From Dipteris shenzhenensis (lineage: Eukaryota > Polypodiophyta > Polypodiopsida > Gleicheniales), in assembly GCA_047967505.1 (NCBI GenBank), contig CM106540.1: a stretch of DNA of 64,000 nt, one strand, 5' to 3'. The notes under the pieces are model-generated. The model saw only the letters and a list, made by a program, of their open reading frames with translations, searched no databases and was not told the DNA's origin. Positions 1-10,590 of the stretch are shown here, piece after piece. Each line of letters starts with the position of its first letter. The first letter of the stretch is position 1. The position numbers and the translations under genes are program-made.

Positions 1-1160
1 TATGCCAGTTATTTACAAGATCACAGCCAAAATGGTTGTGGATCGTATTAAAGATTATTTGCATGATGGGCTGCATCCTTCGCAATATGGCTTCGTTCGC
101 CGTAGGCATATCATAGATAATATTGCCAATGCTTATATTGGGATTGAATATGCCAAATACACACATTAGGACGTTATGCTCTTACATGTGGATATTGCAA
201 AAACCTTTGATACAGTTCAATGGGATTTCATCTCGCAAACAATGCAAGCTTTGGGGTTTGGAACAAAAATGCAGCAAATTATTTACTCGCTTTCCACGGA
301 CAGCAATGCAGCTTGCATTCCTTCTAGAGATCTCTCTGATGAGTGGACTCTTTGTTGTTCGGTCCGTCAGAGATGTTCCCTTAGTGCTTTATTGTATGCC
401 ATTGCTACCCATCCTATGCTGCAATATATTGATCATCTTGTGGCTACAGGCTCCCTTCATGGTTGGAATTGGATGCAAATCGTAGCATGGTTGCTCAAGC
501 TTATGCTGATGATTCTTTCTTTACCCCGAAGAATACACAGAATGATCTTTCTGCTTTGATCAGACTCTCTCTGTTTATGGTTTGACAGCTGGTCTTCATG
601 TAAATTTTCAAAAGTCCAAGCTGCTCCCATTGCACCCACTCTAATTGTTCGTCATCTTGGTTACCCTTTGGGGTGGAGTCTTACTCGTCGTCAACAAACT
701 AATTGGGTGATGGTCAAGCTTCGCAAAAAGCTAGAATATTGGAAATTGGCAACTTGGCCTTTGCATGTTCGGCTTCGGATAGTGCAGTCCATCCTTGTGG
801 CATATATTCAATTTTACTTGCCTTTGATAATGTTCACCAAGGCAGATCTTGCTTCTTTCATGTCTCCCATTATGGAAATCTTTTAGCGTTCCAAACATGG
901 CAGAAAAAGTATCAAATTGCTTTCAGTGCATCAACTTTGTTGGTGGTTTTTATTGACGATGCAGTTTCTTCACAGCATCTCTTTTTACAAAGCAACAATC
1001 TTAAACTGGAGGATGTTGTGTTTGATCCTCCTCCAGTACTTGGCTGCCTCATGACTTTTGCTCTGAGGCTTTACTTGTAAATTTTTCCTTTGTACTTATT
1101 GGTGGGTTTTTACCTCTTTTTGTGGTTTCCCACACATAAATATAAGATTTCACTAAAAAA
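1..1160 (+). mobile_element. L1-type LINE (TGL) 3' half, degenerate
   Basis: Decayed ORF2 of an L1-type non-LTR retrotransposon, entering from the left edge. Reading across frames shows reverse-transcriptase blocks in order: a Q-Y-G-F-V-R-R-R-H-I block near 90-120, V-D-I-A-K-T-F-D near 187-215, a V-R-Q-R-C-S-L block near 362, and an intact Y-A-D-D catalytic box at 502-513. The L1 segment with H-L-G-Y-P-L follows near 650-680, then the C-terminal part. Several frameshifts and stops mean it is dead. The 3' UTR ends in A6 directly followed by (TG)10. It lies antisense to the host methyltransferase gene, just beyond its exon 4. Confidence 0.85.

Positions 1161-1193
<33 letters not shown>
1161..1193 (+). 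repeat. (TG)n(AG)n tail of the L1-type LINE
   Basis: Ten TG units followed by AG units, directly after the A-run ending the LINE. The same A-run plus (TG)n end recurs at other L1-type 3' ends in this window. Confidence 0.9.
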
Positions 1194-1194
<1 letters not shown>

Positions 1195-1259
1195 GGAGGA
1201 GCATTACATCTTAAGGTTTCTATAAACATTGGTAAATGAGTACCTTATGGGTGTTAAAA

Positions 1260-1263
<4 letters not shown>

Positions 1264-1298
<35 letters not shown>

Positions 1299-1308
1299 AG
1301 AGAGAGAG
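1264..1308 (+). repeat. (AG)n microsatellite
   Basis: Nearly pure AG run with two GGG interruptions, 25 bp from exon 4 of the host gene, on its downstream-intron side. The 70 bp between the two microsatellites show nothing recognisable. Confidence 0.9.
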
Positions 1309-1332
1309 TATGGATGTATGCTAAATAATTAC

Positions 1333-1458
1333 CTTGTGGGCAACACCAGCTCGCTCATAGTACCTTTGTGCAACATTCAAATGGTTCTTATCCCTATCAC
1401 AAGCAACAAGACGGCCACAATCTGGAAGAGCCAAAGCTACAGCTAAAGACGAATATCC
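1333..1458 (-). CDS. O-methyltransferase exon 4 (SAM-binding region)
   Basis: 126 bp, 42 codons, phase 0 at both ends. Acceptor: TTTTCATGTAG before 1458, with a pyrimidine-rich tract upstream. Donor: CACAAG/GTAATT after 1333. It starts G-Y-S-S-L-A, completing SAM-binding motif I begun in exon 3. It then encodes G-R-L-V-A-C-D-R-D, whose acidic residue typically contacts the SAM ribose, and ends E-R-A-G-V-A-H-K, a stretch typical of CCoAOMT-like enzymes. No stops. The following exon is not in the window. Confidence 0.88.
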
Positions 1459-1684
1459 CTACATGAAAAGAGAATCTTTCATTAGTCTCCTTAATGAGAA
1501 AACTATTGTAAACAAGGACTTGGCCTCTTTTCAGAAAATGTTGTACTCGTATACTACAATTTCAAAAATCAAATTCAGAATAATGCTGAACAAAGTATGC
1601 TGATCAGCTCAATATAACAAACTCAAAAATCAGCAGGCTCCTGCTTGGTGTTAATTAACGCCCCGGCCTGCACCCCCCAATACC
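1459..1684. other. Intron 3 end, no feature seen
   Basis: Single-copy-looking intron sequence next to exon 4: acceptor tract, then AT-rich DNA. No ORF or element is recognisable before the (CA)n tract at 1685-1701. Confidence 0.6.
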
Positions 1685-1950
1685 CACACACACACACACA
1701 CCCCTATTATTTTTTTGGTGAACATACACTTTTTTTTGCAGCAGTCCCAAAGAACAGACTGTTACAAGCATCAGAAGATATCATTATATCACAAGAATGC
1801 AGTATAATCTAAATCCTGCTCATGCAGAAAATCATAAAATGATTGTCGTAAAGATGCCCGGAAGAACTGTGAATCATAAGAGATGGATCACCAAAGACTC
1901 AATGGTTCCGATCCTTCCATAGAGTCCATAGTGCCCAACAACAAACCCAG
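1685..1950 (-). mobile_element. L1-type LINE (TGL) 3'-terminal fragment
   Basis: Read on the minus strand, this matches the extreme C-terminus and 3' UTR of the L1-type family: a S-L-R-Q-S-F-Y-D motif like that at 53340-53370, then an A8 run (T's at 1730-1737). The A-run is followed by GTGTATGTTCACC and another A-run before (GT)n at 1685-1701. It lies immediately downstream, in its own direction, of the (GT)n tail of the next copy. Confidence 0.7.
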
Positions 1951-1953
1951 TGA

Positions 1954-2856
1954 ACACACACACACACTTTTTGGTGAAATCTTGTTATATTTATATTACA
2001 ATTTGCAGCCCCCTAAAAGAAGGGAGAAGCGATTACAAGATTCGAAAAGGTCATTATACAACAAATATGTAGTACTGTCAATCTTATGGGCTCGCAAGCA
2101 ATCAAAGAAAGATTGCCTTAACGATGCCCCTAAAGAAAGAGAAACTATGAAAGAAAGGCTCTTTAAAACTCTATGGTTGCGGTCCTTCCATATAGTCTAG
2201 AGAGTCCAATAGCGAAGAAAAGCTCGTAGCTTGACCTGATAGAGAGCCATCCGAAAATCCAAAAAGACCCACCGAAAGTAGCACTAGGAAAACAAGCCAC
2301 TAACAGCCGCTGCAAAAAGAATAAGAAATCTCGGGAGTAAGGACAACGCCAGAAGATGTGGTTCACAGATTCCCGTGGAGCGAGAGATTTGTGACGGTGA
2401 GAAGGGCTCACATGTCCGTGAGCCAAAAGCTGTCCAATAGGAAATACCCCTCCAATTACTCTTCAAAACAAAACCTGCTGCCGAAGAGGGAGATTTGAAT
2501 TCCAAATGAGCCTCAATATGTTCCTCCACCACCCAAGAGTGCAATGCAAGGGCCAGATATTATTTGCATGAGCTAAAAACCTAGAAGGGGATAAAAGAGC
2601 CCTATATAGAGCAGCAACAGTGACGGAAGCCAGTGATAGGGGATGACCTCTATAGGAACTAGAGCCCAATCCCGGGGACGGTTGTGAAGCTTCAAAGGAG
2701 GAATTCGCTGAAAATCTGGAAGGAGATGAGAGAGTAGACACCAATACCGACAATAATGAGATCCCAAATGAAGATGACGAGCTATGACAGGAAAAGGCAT
2801 CACACACCCGTGTCATCTAGAACATCACCAATAGAATGAATCCTTTTTCACCCGTG
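1954..2856 (-). mobile_element. L1-type LINE (TGL) 3' fragment with zf-RVT region
   Basis: On the minus strand the fragment carries the reverse-transcriptase zinc-binding (zf-RVT) region: W-P-L-H-C-T-L-G-W-W, P-L-R-Q-Q-V, then S-V-N-H-I-F-W-R-C-P-Y-S-R-D-F. The C-terminal S-L-R-Q-S-F-F-D motif follows. Frames shift at least twice. It ends with an A-run (T's 1968-1972) and (GT)n (1954-1967). Its 5' end abuts the (GT)n tail of another L1-type fragment, so the copies are head to tail. Confidence 0.8.
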
Positions 2857-2949
2857 AACACACACACACACACTTTTTTTTTGGGTGAAAATTGAGTTGC
2901 TTTATATTACAAACTCGTCATCACAGAATAGGACGATGAGAAATACATC
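2857..2949 (-). mobile_element. Very short L1-type LINE (TGL) tail
   Basis: On the minus strand only about 75 bp of 3' UTR remain, with GTAATATAA, then TTTCACCC, a 10-base A-run and (GT)n. The GTAATATAA...TTTCAC...A-run...GTGTG layout is the same at 53477-53530. It directly follows the (TTTC)n tail of a CTL-1 LINE and precedes the next L1-type fragment. Confidence 0.75.
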
Positions 2950-3472
2950 AAGAAAGAAAGAAAGAAATTTTATTAGAGTCTTCGGAAGACCGATGGGTCT
3001 ATGAGACTGAAAGAAAACCTGATACAAATCACAGTAAGGGTGGAGCTACTGAAACGAGCATCATCACCCGTGCTGAATCCTAAGTCTGATCATACATAAT
3101 CAAATATATCTGGATGTAACACTGAAAAGAAAAGGACTGGAGCGGAGCGGAATCCTCCGTATGTCATGTCCCCCTGGCTGGTGCATAGCCGGTGATGGGA
3201 CGCTGGTGCCCGTCAAGGAGTGATGTGCATCTCGGTCTCCTGGACGAGGCTCGACGCAAGACCAGAGCCACCATGACTCCCGTGGGACGTATCCCAAGTC
3301 TAAACAATGACCCGGAGTGATCTATGTGTCCCCTCGATGTCTCGTGTGTCGTGTTGCGATCGTCGGGTCAGGGTCTCTGTCACGTCGGCGGCTAGAGACT
3401 GGACGATCAATGTCACTCGATGGGAAGAACTCTGTAATCCTGCTCTGAGAGGTGTCTGATGATGTGGCCAAG
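2950..3472 (-). mobile_element. CTL-1 LINE 3' fragment, cut by the gypsy element
   Basis: On the minus strand it ends GTCTCATAGACC, CATC, GGTCT, then about 20 bases and (TTTC)n, the CTL 3' end. The sequence upstream resembles the ORF2 C-terminal tail of copies at 30660-30850 and 59430-59640: an A-G-A-G-T-T-C-T-T-C-C block, then a coding stretch like G-V-R-P-T. It is interrupted exactly at 3473 by the 5' LTR. Its missing 5' part is not found right of the gypsy element. Confidence 0.75.
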
Positions 3473-4414
3473 TGTCACCACAATGTAAATATCCTAAGTC
3501 AAAGTACAATTGACCATTTATTTGATCATAATTAAAGAGTTTTATATGTGTTAATTACGGTCAAAGAGTTATTTTAATGGTCGAAGTATTGACTATGGTC
3601 AAAGATACTTGACTCCAGTCAAGTAAATCTGACTGCAGTCAGAGAGTGTTGACTTCGGTCAACAAGACTTGGCATGCGCCAAGAGGGTTAACCCCGGTTA
3701 ACCAAGATGTGCCAACTTCGGTTGGAGAGACCTGGCTATAATTAAGGCGCCTTGACCTTTGGTCAAAGCTCTTTAATTATAATCAAGAGTGTTGACTCCG
3801 GTCAACCAGAGAAAATATATATTTTTATTTGTATATATATATTTGTTTAGATGTGCACATGTGTTCAGTGGGGACGCCCACCGTGACTAGGATTAGTCCA
3901 CAGTGTGTTATTTGCATGCAAAGCGCTAACAATTAATGGGTACCATGGTGGTGCGCTTTAATTAATTGTTGCAGGTACTAGCAAGGATTATTTTTCCTAA
4001 GCGAAATGGGAGCCTGACAAGCATTTAGGAGGCGGTTCGTGTGACCGAGAGCTTTGAAGACTCCAGAATGGCCCTTAGTGGCTTGTAATAGGATTTAGTC
4101 TAGATTTTAGACAAGTGGCATGTTGCCAATTTGAATGGAGCTTGAAGCTCTTGTAAAAGGAAGGATTTTTCACGTTTTGAAAAAAGAGACTTACGAGACA
4201 GCTCTAAGCTGAACTTCTGTAACAGATTTTCTTGAATGAATAAAGACCTTCGGGGGGGTCCAGCCCGACGATTTGTCCTGGGCCCTAGTGTATCTTCAGA
4301 GAGAGGGAGTGAGGGAGAGTTTTTGAGAGTGAAATTCCGTCGCTGAAGTGAAGCCAGAGCTGTTTTTCACCAGTCAGTCTGGTTTTATTTCTTTCACCCT
4401 CTAGTCTGGTTCTA
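3473..4414 (+). repeat. 5' LTR of the gypsy element
   Basis: Begins TGTCACCACAATG, identical to the 3' LTR start at 10591. The end is placed just before the primer-binding site, giving about 942 bp; the exact last base is uncertain by a few bases. The U3 part is full of TTGAC/GTCAA motifs. Confidence 0.85.
3589..3806 (+). promoter_or_regulatory. Run of nine short palindromes with TTGAC cores in the LTR
   Basis: Successive inverted repeats with 0-4 base loops: TTGAC/TATG/GTCAA (3589), CTTGACT/CC/AGTCAAG (3608), TCTGACTGCAGTCAGA (3629), GTTGAC/TTCG/GTCAAC (3648), CTTGGC/ATGC/GCCAAG (3668), GGTTAACC/CC/GGTTAACC (3686), CCAAC/TTCG/GTTGG (3712), TTGACC/TTT/GGTCAA (3752, nested in an outer TATAATTAA/TTAATTATA pair) and GTTGAC/TCCG/GTCAAC (3791). 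TTGAC is the core of the WRKY-binding W-box. Retained in the 3' LTR. Regulatory function is inferred. Confidence 0.75.
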
Positions 4415-4415
4415 T

Positions 4416-4426
4416 TGGTATCAGAG
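4416..4426 (+). other. Primer-binding site (initiator Met-tRNA type)
   Basis: TGGTATCAGAG directly after the LTR matches the 3' end complement of plant initiator methionine tRNA, the usual primer for gypsy and copia elements. Confidence 0.88.
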
Positions 4427-4974
4427 AGTAGGTTCATGGCCTTCTTAGGTTGTGACGATGCAGCAAGAGAGCAGAAGGAATCAACGTTGATTCACCAAGG
4501 GATAATCGTCATAGCGTAAATGCTGTGTGAGAAGCTCTCATCGCAAAGAGTGATGAAGCCATTGACGAAGGTGTGGACCCGAGAGGTGCTAGTTGGTAGG
4601 TCGGTGGAGCGCTGCTTGTTAGCTGCGACATAAGGGAATTGACGTGGAACGAGTTTGACGAAATCATGGTCATTGCGTAGAGCCACGAACAGAAGCTTCG
4701 AGAAGAATTCATGACGGGATTCGAATGATCATCACGGACGAAGAGATGCCTTCACGGGGATGCCTGCGCCGCCCATCTGTTTTCACAGAGATTCGAACGT
4801 TAAACCGGAAGGCGTGAGCTTCACGTGATCTGCGAAAGGGGATTTTCTGACGGGATTTGTAGGTTTTTTTCGTCGATCCCCTCCACGGGCGTAGGTGCTG
4901 CAAAGGTGATCAGGATGCAGGCGCGACGCGCGATGACCACTGCATAGCCAAGGCTTGAAACCTTTGGATGTTGC

Positions 4975-5277
4975 TGACGTGGCCAGGGTGCCACCTAGGC
5001 AGACACGAGGCACACAGGTGATGTGGCGTCCGCACGTGCAGGCGCTGACGTGGCGGATGGAGCGATGGGTTGATGACGTGGCACTGACACGTGGCAGACA
5101 GCTCAGCAGCTGACGTGGCAGTACACATGGCAGACCGCGCAATTGCTGACGTGGCGCCTAGCCAGGTGGCAGATGATGTGGCAGGTCAGCAGATGACGTG
5201 GTGCACACACGTGAGGTGCTGACGTGGCAGTACATGTGGCAGCCAGCTCAGATGCTGACATAGCACTGACACGTGGC
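4975..5277 (+). promoter_or_regulatory. TGACGTGG motif array in the gypsy leader
   Basis: TGACGTGG occurs seven times (4975, 5046, 5074, 5111, 5147, 5194, 5220), with near variants such as ACACGTGGCA (5088, 5270). TGACGTGG contains the ACGT core bound by plant bZIP factors. The open frames on the minus strand here are by-products of the repeat. Function is inferred; it could equally be simple repeat expansion. Confidence 0.65.
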
Positions 5278-5284
5278 AAACAGG

Positions 5285-5923
5285 TGGCAAAACCGTGGTT
5301 AGTGTAACTCTGGTTAGCTGGACTTTGATCAGAGGTCCAGTTAGTTGGCCCAACCAAACCAGACCAGAGCAGAACCAGTCTGGTCAGTTTGACCAGACAG
5401 TAACTATCCAATCACAGACTAACCAGACCAGAACCAGTTAGTCTGGTTAGAGTAACCAGTAGTTACCCATCTGGTCACTGTTCCAAAAAAAAAAAAAAAA
5501 AAAGTTGCAGAGACTGTTTCTGCTAGCAATTTTCACCTGCTTGTCAGACTTTTACTGTCAGAAAAGCAGCAGAAAAACAGAGAAAGCAGAGAAAACAGAG
5601 AAAGTAGATCTCTACTGTCAGAAAACAGCAGAAAAACAGAGGAATCAGAGATTTGCAGAAAAAAGAGTATGCATGCCTTTGAGCAGTAAAAAGAGGGAAA
5701 AAAAAACAGATGCCTTTTGAAGCCATCTGCAGCAGCCAGAATAGGGCAATATAGTTGTTGATGCTTTGGCAACTGTGTGGGTATATGCCTTGAACTGTCA
5801 GCCAGTACTGGCATAGATTGTAAATGCAAAACACCTCTTGTTGAGGTACTTTTTCTGTTGAAAAAGCAAAAGTAGAGTGCATCAGTTACCCGCACGGTGT
5901 GAGAAATCTGCAGATCTCAGAAT
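5285..5923 (+). repeat. Rest of gypsy leader: inverted CTGGTTAGT repeats, poly-A, purine repeats
   Basis: 5285-5480 is built from CTGGTTAGT and its complement ACTAACCAG, so it can fold on itself. 5485-5503 is a run of 19 A. 5507-5720 repeats ACTGTCAGAAAA and AGCAGAAAAACAGAG blocks. No convincing coding region before the gag start at 5924. Confidence 0.6.
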
Positions 5924-7096
5924 ATGGATCAATCACCTATCCAGTGGGATTCACAAGATAGGGATGTACATCCAGGACAGAGAAATGTGCCGCAAACTCA
6001 ACAAGAATTTGAACAGATGGTACGCACTCGTATACAAGAGCTGGAAAATCTCAAAAGGGATCCCAGGACTCAGTATTTGTTTCCAGCAGAAGCTATGCCT
6101 AATCCAGTATATGACGTGCCAATGCCAGAGGCACACTCTCGTGTACAGTCTGAGAGAGAGAGATCTCATAGATCTCATAGGAGATGGTCCCATAGTAAAA
6201 AGAGATCGAGGCATCATCACCGATCTCCTAGTCCATCACCGTCTACCTCGAGTTCGACTTCTGTGTCTTCTTCTTCCTTATCAGATAAACCATCCAGGAA
6301 AAGAAGGAAACACAAGAAGTCTCGGAAGAGAAAGTCTTCCAAAGCGACCAGGGAATTTAAAGAGGGAGGAAAATCTGTCAAGTTTATGACCTACAATGGA
6401 CAGTATGGTCATACAGACAAAGCATTGCAGTTTATCAGACAGTTTGATGCTGCATTCGGTACAGAGAAATTTTCAGAATCCTCCAAGTTAAGAATGGTCA
6501 GTCTACACTTAACAGCAACGGCTAGTGCATGGTGGAGTGCACTGACCACAGATGGGTCAGCCCCAAGGAAGTGGAAGGGCTTCAAGAAAGCCTTCTACCA
6601 GCAGTTCATGCCTAAACAGTTTAGAGACCATGTTCTTCAAGATTGGGACAGCTTGCACATGGATGCAGGAGATACAGTGGATGGGTACAACCAAAAGTTC
6701 TGGGATGCTTATTTGCAAGTTGCACCGTTCAAAAAGATCTCCAAAGGCACCCAGATGAGGAAGTACAGAGCAGGTCTCACTCCAAGAATTCAGGCAGTAG
6801 TGAATGCTTTGGGGGCAAAGAATATTCAAGATCTTATGCATTCAGCCTCAGTAGCGAGTCTTGTGCCGCTACAAGATCCATCTACAGTGCCATCCTTGCA
6901 TGCAGGACGTGCTGATAAAAAGAAAACTGATTTTCCAAAATCAGAAAAGAAAGAGTCCCCCAAGGCTGAAAAGAAAGGGTTTCAGCCTCAGATGCCGAGG
7001 GGTACTCAGTTTTCAAAGACCTATAAGGGCAAATCTCTATTCACCCCTGAACAGATAGCGGAATTCCGTAGAGATGGGAAATGCTTCAGGTGGTAA
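5924..7096 (+). pseudogene. gag: gag of the gypsy element, with RS-rich N-terminal region
   Basis: 390 codons open from 5924. Residues about 77-140 form a highly basic Ser/Arg region (S-H-R-S-H-R-R, R-S-P-S-P-S-P-S, then K-R-R-K-H-K-K-S-R-K-R-K) resembling RS domains and nuclear localisation signals. Residues about 150-290 are the retrotransposon gag capsid-like domain (W-W-S-A-L, F-Y-Q-Q-F, M-R-K-Y-R-A-G-L). The frame stops inside the C-terminal zinc knuckle right after C-F-R-W. The following histidine and last cysteine continue in the pol frame, so the second cysteine is lost at the frame change. This is a break, not a clean programmed shift site. Gag forms the particle that packages the element's RNA. 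Confidence 0.85.
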
Positions 7097-8534
7097 AGAG
7101 GGGCATGTGGCTGCCCAGTGCCCAGAAAAGCCTTCAACATCGAAGGGAAAAGAGGCAGAGAAGCCACGAGGACCGCAAAAGCCAATGGCGGGGGGTATTC
7201 CTGATATACTGGGTCATGCTTTGAACCCAGAAGAACGAGAATTACTGCTATCATGGGGCAAAGTTAGAGACCAGCAAGCGCTAATTTTATTTGATCCAGG
7301 GGCTACTGATAATTTTATATCAGAGGATCTAGCCCTGAGGCTGGGAATAAAGACGGAAGAGTTAGGCAAGGCTTTGGATGCCGATCAAATGTTTTGTGGG
7401 AATCCTGTGCCAGTTACTCCCCTGATAGGGAAGCTCCGTCTTCATGTTCAGAGTTATGTGGATCACGAAGACTTCTTCATTTCTCCACTGAAACATTATG
7501 ATGTAGTTTTGGGGATGCCTTGGTTTCACCGCAAGGCAGTGAAGTTGACTCTTCCTGAAAGAGTGCTGGAGTTTGTGCATAGGGGGAAAAATCAGCGTTT
7601 AATTGCCAGGAATAAAGGGGACACTATTCCCATTGTATCTGATGTTTCATGCAGTAAAGCAATAAAGTCTGCAATTTCTGCGTACATGGTTTTTGTAAAA
7701 GAAAAAGAGAATGATATGCATGCTGAAATGAATGATGCAGACAAAGATAAGTTCCAGTTTCTTGTAAACTTTAAAGATTGCTTTTCTGATGTTTTGCCAG
7801 GGGAGTTACCCCCAGAGAGACCAGAAGACCATCAGATAGAGTTAATGCCTGGTAGTGAGCCACCAAACAGACCCCCTTATAGAGTCAGTGCGACTCAGAG
7901 AGAGGAGATTATGGCTCAGGTACAGGACTTGCTGTCCAAAGGGTTGATTCAGCCCAGCTCGTCTCCTTTTTGTTCCCCTGTACTGTTAGTACAGAAGAAA
8001 GATGGTTCATTCCGTATGTGCGTCGATTATCGCGCACTGAACAAAATGACCATCAAGAATAGATTCCCTATTCCACGTATTGATGATGTCCTGGATCAGT
8101 TAAATGGAGCTTCAGTTTTCAGCAGGATAGACTTAAAGAGTGGCTACCACCAAGTGAGGATACAGCCTCAGGATGTGCATAAGACAGCATTCCGCACAAC
8201 ATTCGGGTTGTATGAATACTTAGTGATGCCTTTTGGGTTGACAAATGCTCCAGCCACATTCAATAGAATGATGGATCGCATCTTCCGGAAGTACAGGCAT
8301 TTTACCGGTACTTTCTTTGATGATATCTTAGTTTTTTCTAAGACAGAGGAAGAGCACAGAGAACATCTTGCTATAGTGTTTCAAGAGCTGAGAAATCATC
8401 AGCTCTATGCAAACAGCAAGAAAAGTGAATTCTTCCTGGTATCTGGGGCATATAATATCCAAGAATGGGATACAAATGGATCCAGCGAAGATCCGTGCCA
8501 TTCCGGAATGGCCAGAGCTGAAAACTGTGCATGA
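7074..8534 (+). pseudogene. pol: pol part 1: protease and reverse transcriptase
   Basis: 486 codons. It begins within the zinc-knuckle remnant (G-H-V-A-A-Q-C at about residue 10). Aspartic protease follows: [11 protein letters not shown] at about 72-82, where proline replaces the usual serine or threonine of D-S/T-G, perhaps inactivating. RT starts near residue 250 with P-P-Y-R, then [30 protein letters not shown] and the catalytic F-F-D-D-I-L-V-F-S. The frame is lost near 8430, after K-K-S-E-F-F-L; RT continues in the next frame. Confidence 0.88.
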
Positions 8535-10578
8535 AGTTCGAAGCTTTTTAGGCTTGTGTTCTTACTACAGAAGGTTTATCAGACATTTTGCTGATATCGC
8601 AGCTCCATTACATGACCTCACTAAGAAAAATGCAGCCTTCACATGGGGATTATCATAGAAGAAAGCATTCAATACACTCAAGGAAAAGTTGACTACAGAG
8701 CCTATTCTAGTAGTTCCGGATCTGTATCAGTCTTTTGATGTGGATTGCGATGCTTGTGGAGAATGTGTTAGGGCTGCATTGCATCAGAATGGTCATGTAG
8801 TAGCCTATGAAAGCAGGCGACTTCGGGATGCGGAAAGATATTTAGGAATCTATGAGAAAGAGTTATTGGCTGTAATTCATGCCATCCATACATGGAAACA
8901 CTATCTTTTGGGTGCAGATTTTACTGTCAAAACAGATCACCAAAGTCTGAAATACTTTTTGACTCAGACTAAGCTTTCAGAGAAGCATATGAAATGGGCA
9001 AACATGCTGTCAATGTATCATTTTCAGATTGTCCATACTCCAGGAATTCGGAACAGAGTGGCAGATGCCTTGTCTCGAAGACCCCAGGTCAATAATGTAA
9101 CTATTGCTTATCATCAGGACCTGGAAGGCATGAGGGAACAATATGCTCATGATTCTGATTTTGGTGAAATTTTACAGCAGATGCAAGAAGGGCAATCCAC
9201 CAGTCACTATTCCCTGAAAGATGGGTATTTAATGAAAGATGATTGCCTATGCATCACCCAGGAGATGAGGAAAAAGATTTTGGGGGAAAGCCATGCACCT
9301 CCCTATGCTGGACATAGAGGAATTACAGCAACAACTCTAGCCCTAGAGAGGTATTTCTTTTGGCCAGGAATGCGGAAAGATATACATCAGTTTATTACTG
9401 AATGCCTTACGTGTCAGAAAATAAAGCACGATAGACGGAAGGCACTTGGCCTACTTATGCCTCTTCCCGTGCCTCAGGCACCATGGGAAAGCATTACAAT
9501 GGATTTTAGTTTTGATTTGCCGAGATCAAAGTCAGGGAATGATGGGATTTGGACTATCATTGATAGATTCAGCAAGCAAGCTCATTTCCTTCCGGTTCGC
9601 AAAACCATAAAGGCAGATCATATGGCTAAGCTGTTCATGGCACAAATCTTTAAACATCATGGTATGCCTAAGTCCATTGTTAGTGATCGAGACCCCAGAA
9701 TGACCAATCTATTCTGGAGAGCTTTATTTGATAACATGGGGACGAATCTGAATTTCTCCTCTTCTTTCCATCCCCAGACGGATGGTCAAAGTGAAGTAGC
9801 AAATTCTACCATTTTGGATATGCTGAAATGCTACGTGGGTGACCAAAGTTCAGACTGGGAAAAGTACCTACCGTTAGTAGAGTTTGCTTACAATAATACA
9901 GTACATAGCTCTACAGGGAAAGCCCCTTTTGAAATCATATATGGGAAGGTGATTTTGCCACCTATATTAAGGACCAAAGATGAAATATTTGCAGCTGATC
10001 AGTTTGTAAGAAGAGACCTCCAGACAGCTTACAGCCAAGTCCGGACAGCAATTGAAAGGTCTCAAGAGAAACATAAAAGAGCTGCAGATAAACATAGGAG
10101 ACAGCTAGATCTCAAGGAAGGGGACTGGGTACTTTTGAGGTTTGAAAAAGCTAGGCTCCGCAAGTTTAAAGGCAAACAGAAAGTGTATGCAAAGTTATCT
10201 CCCAGATACTATGGCCCTTTAAGGATTACAGAAAGAATAAATGAGGTTGCATACAGATTAGCATTGCCAGAGCATTGGAGGATTCACAATGCATTCCATG
10301 TGAGTCTTCTAAAGAAATTTCAAGGACCAGAGCCTACAGAACCAGTATCAGAAGATCCACCAGAAGTGGATGAGCTGGAGGAAGTCCTTCAGCCAGAGCA
10401 AATTGTGTACCATACTGTACGTAAAGGCCCTCAGGGTAAGGAATTTTACAGATATCTTGTAAAATTCAAGAATTATACGGCATTAGATGCCAAGTGGATG
10501 GACGAAGACATGTTATCCGATCATCCACAGCTTTTGGGTGTTTACAAGGAAGCTTTTCAGTTGAGGTCAACTGAATAG
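8407..10578 (+). pseudogene. pol: pol part 2: RT end, RNase H, integrase, chromodomain
   Basis: Same frame throughout with one TAG at 8656-8658; the long open part is 8689-10578 (629 codons). RT thumb: [10 protein letters not shown]. RNase H: D-V-D-C-D-A-C-G near residue 17 of the open part, Y-E-K-E-L-L-A-V, K-T-D-H-Q-S-L, V-A-D-A-L-S-R. Integrase: H-H-C-C zinc domain (G-H-R-G, C-L-T-C), core acidic residues in M-D-F-S-F-D, S-D-R-D-P-R and D-G-Q-S-E-V. C-terminal chromodomain near residues 563-620 with Y-L-V-K-F-K-N-Y and K-W-M. Chromodomains steer integration to marked heterochromatin in this clade. Confidence 0.9.
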
Positions 10579-10590
10579 AAGCCGAGGGGA
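10579..10590 (+). other. Polypurine-tract-like site before the 3' LTR
   Basis: AAGCCGAGGGGA lies immediately upstream of the 3' LTR, where the plus-strand primer is expected. Two cytosines interrupt the purines. Confidence 0.5.

Noticed and set aside
4492-5411. Several minus-strand ORFs of 64-119 codons in the gypsy leader
   Set aside because: They arise from the TGACGTGG and other short repeats; low complexity, no motif, inside an element leader.
7060-7100. Programmed ribosomal frameshift between gag and pol
   Set aside because: No slippery heptamer is visible and the frame change destroys a zinc-knuckle cysteine, so mutation is the better explanation.
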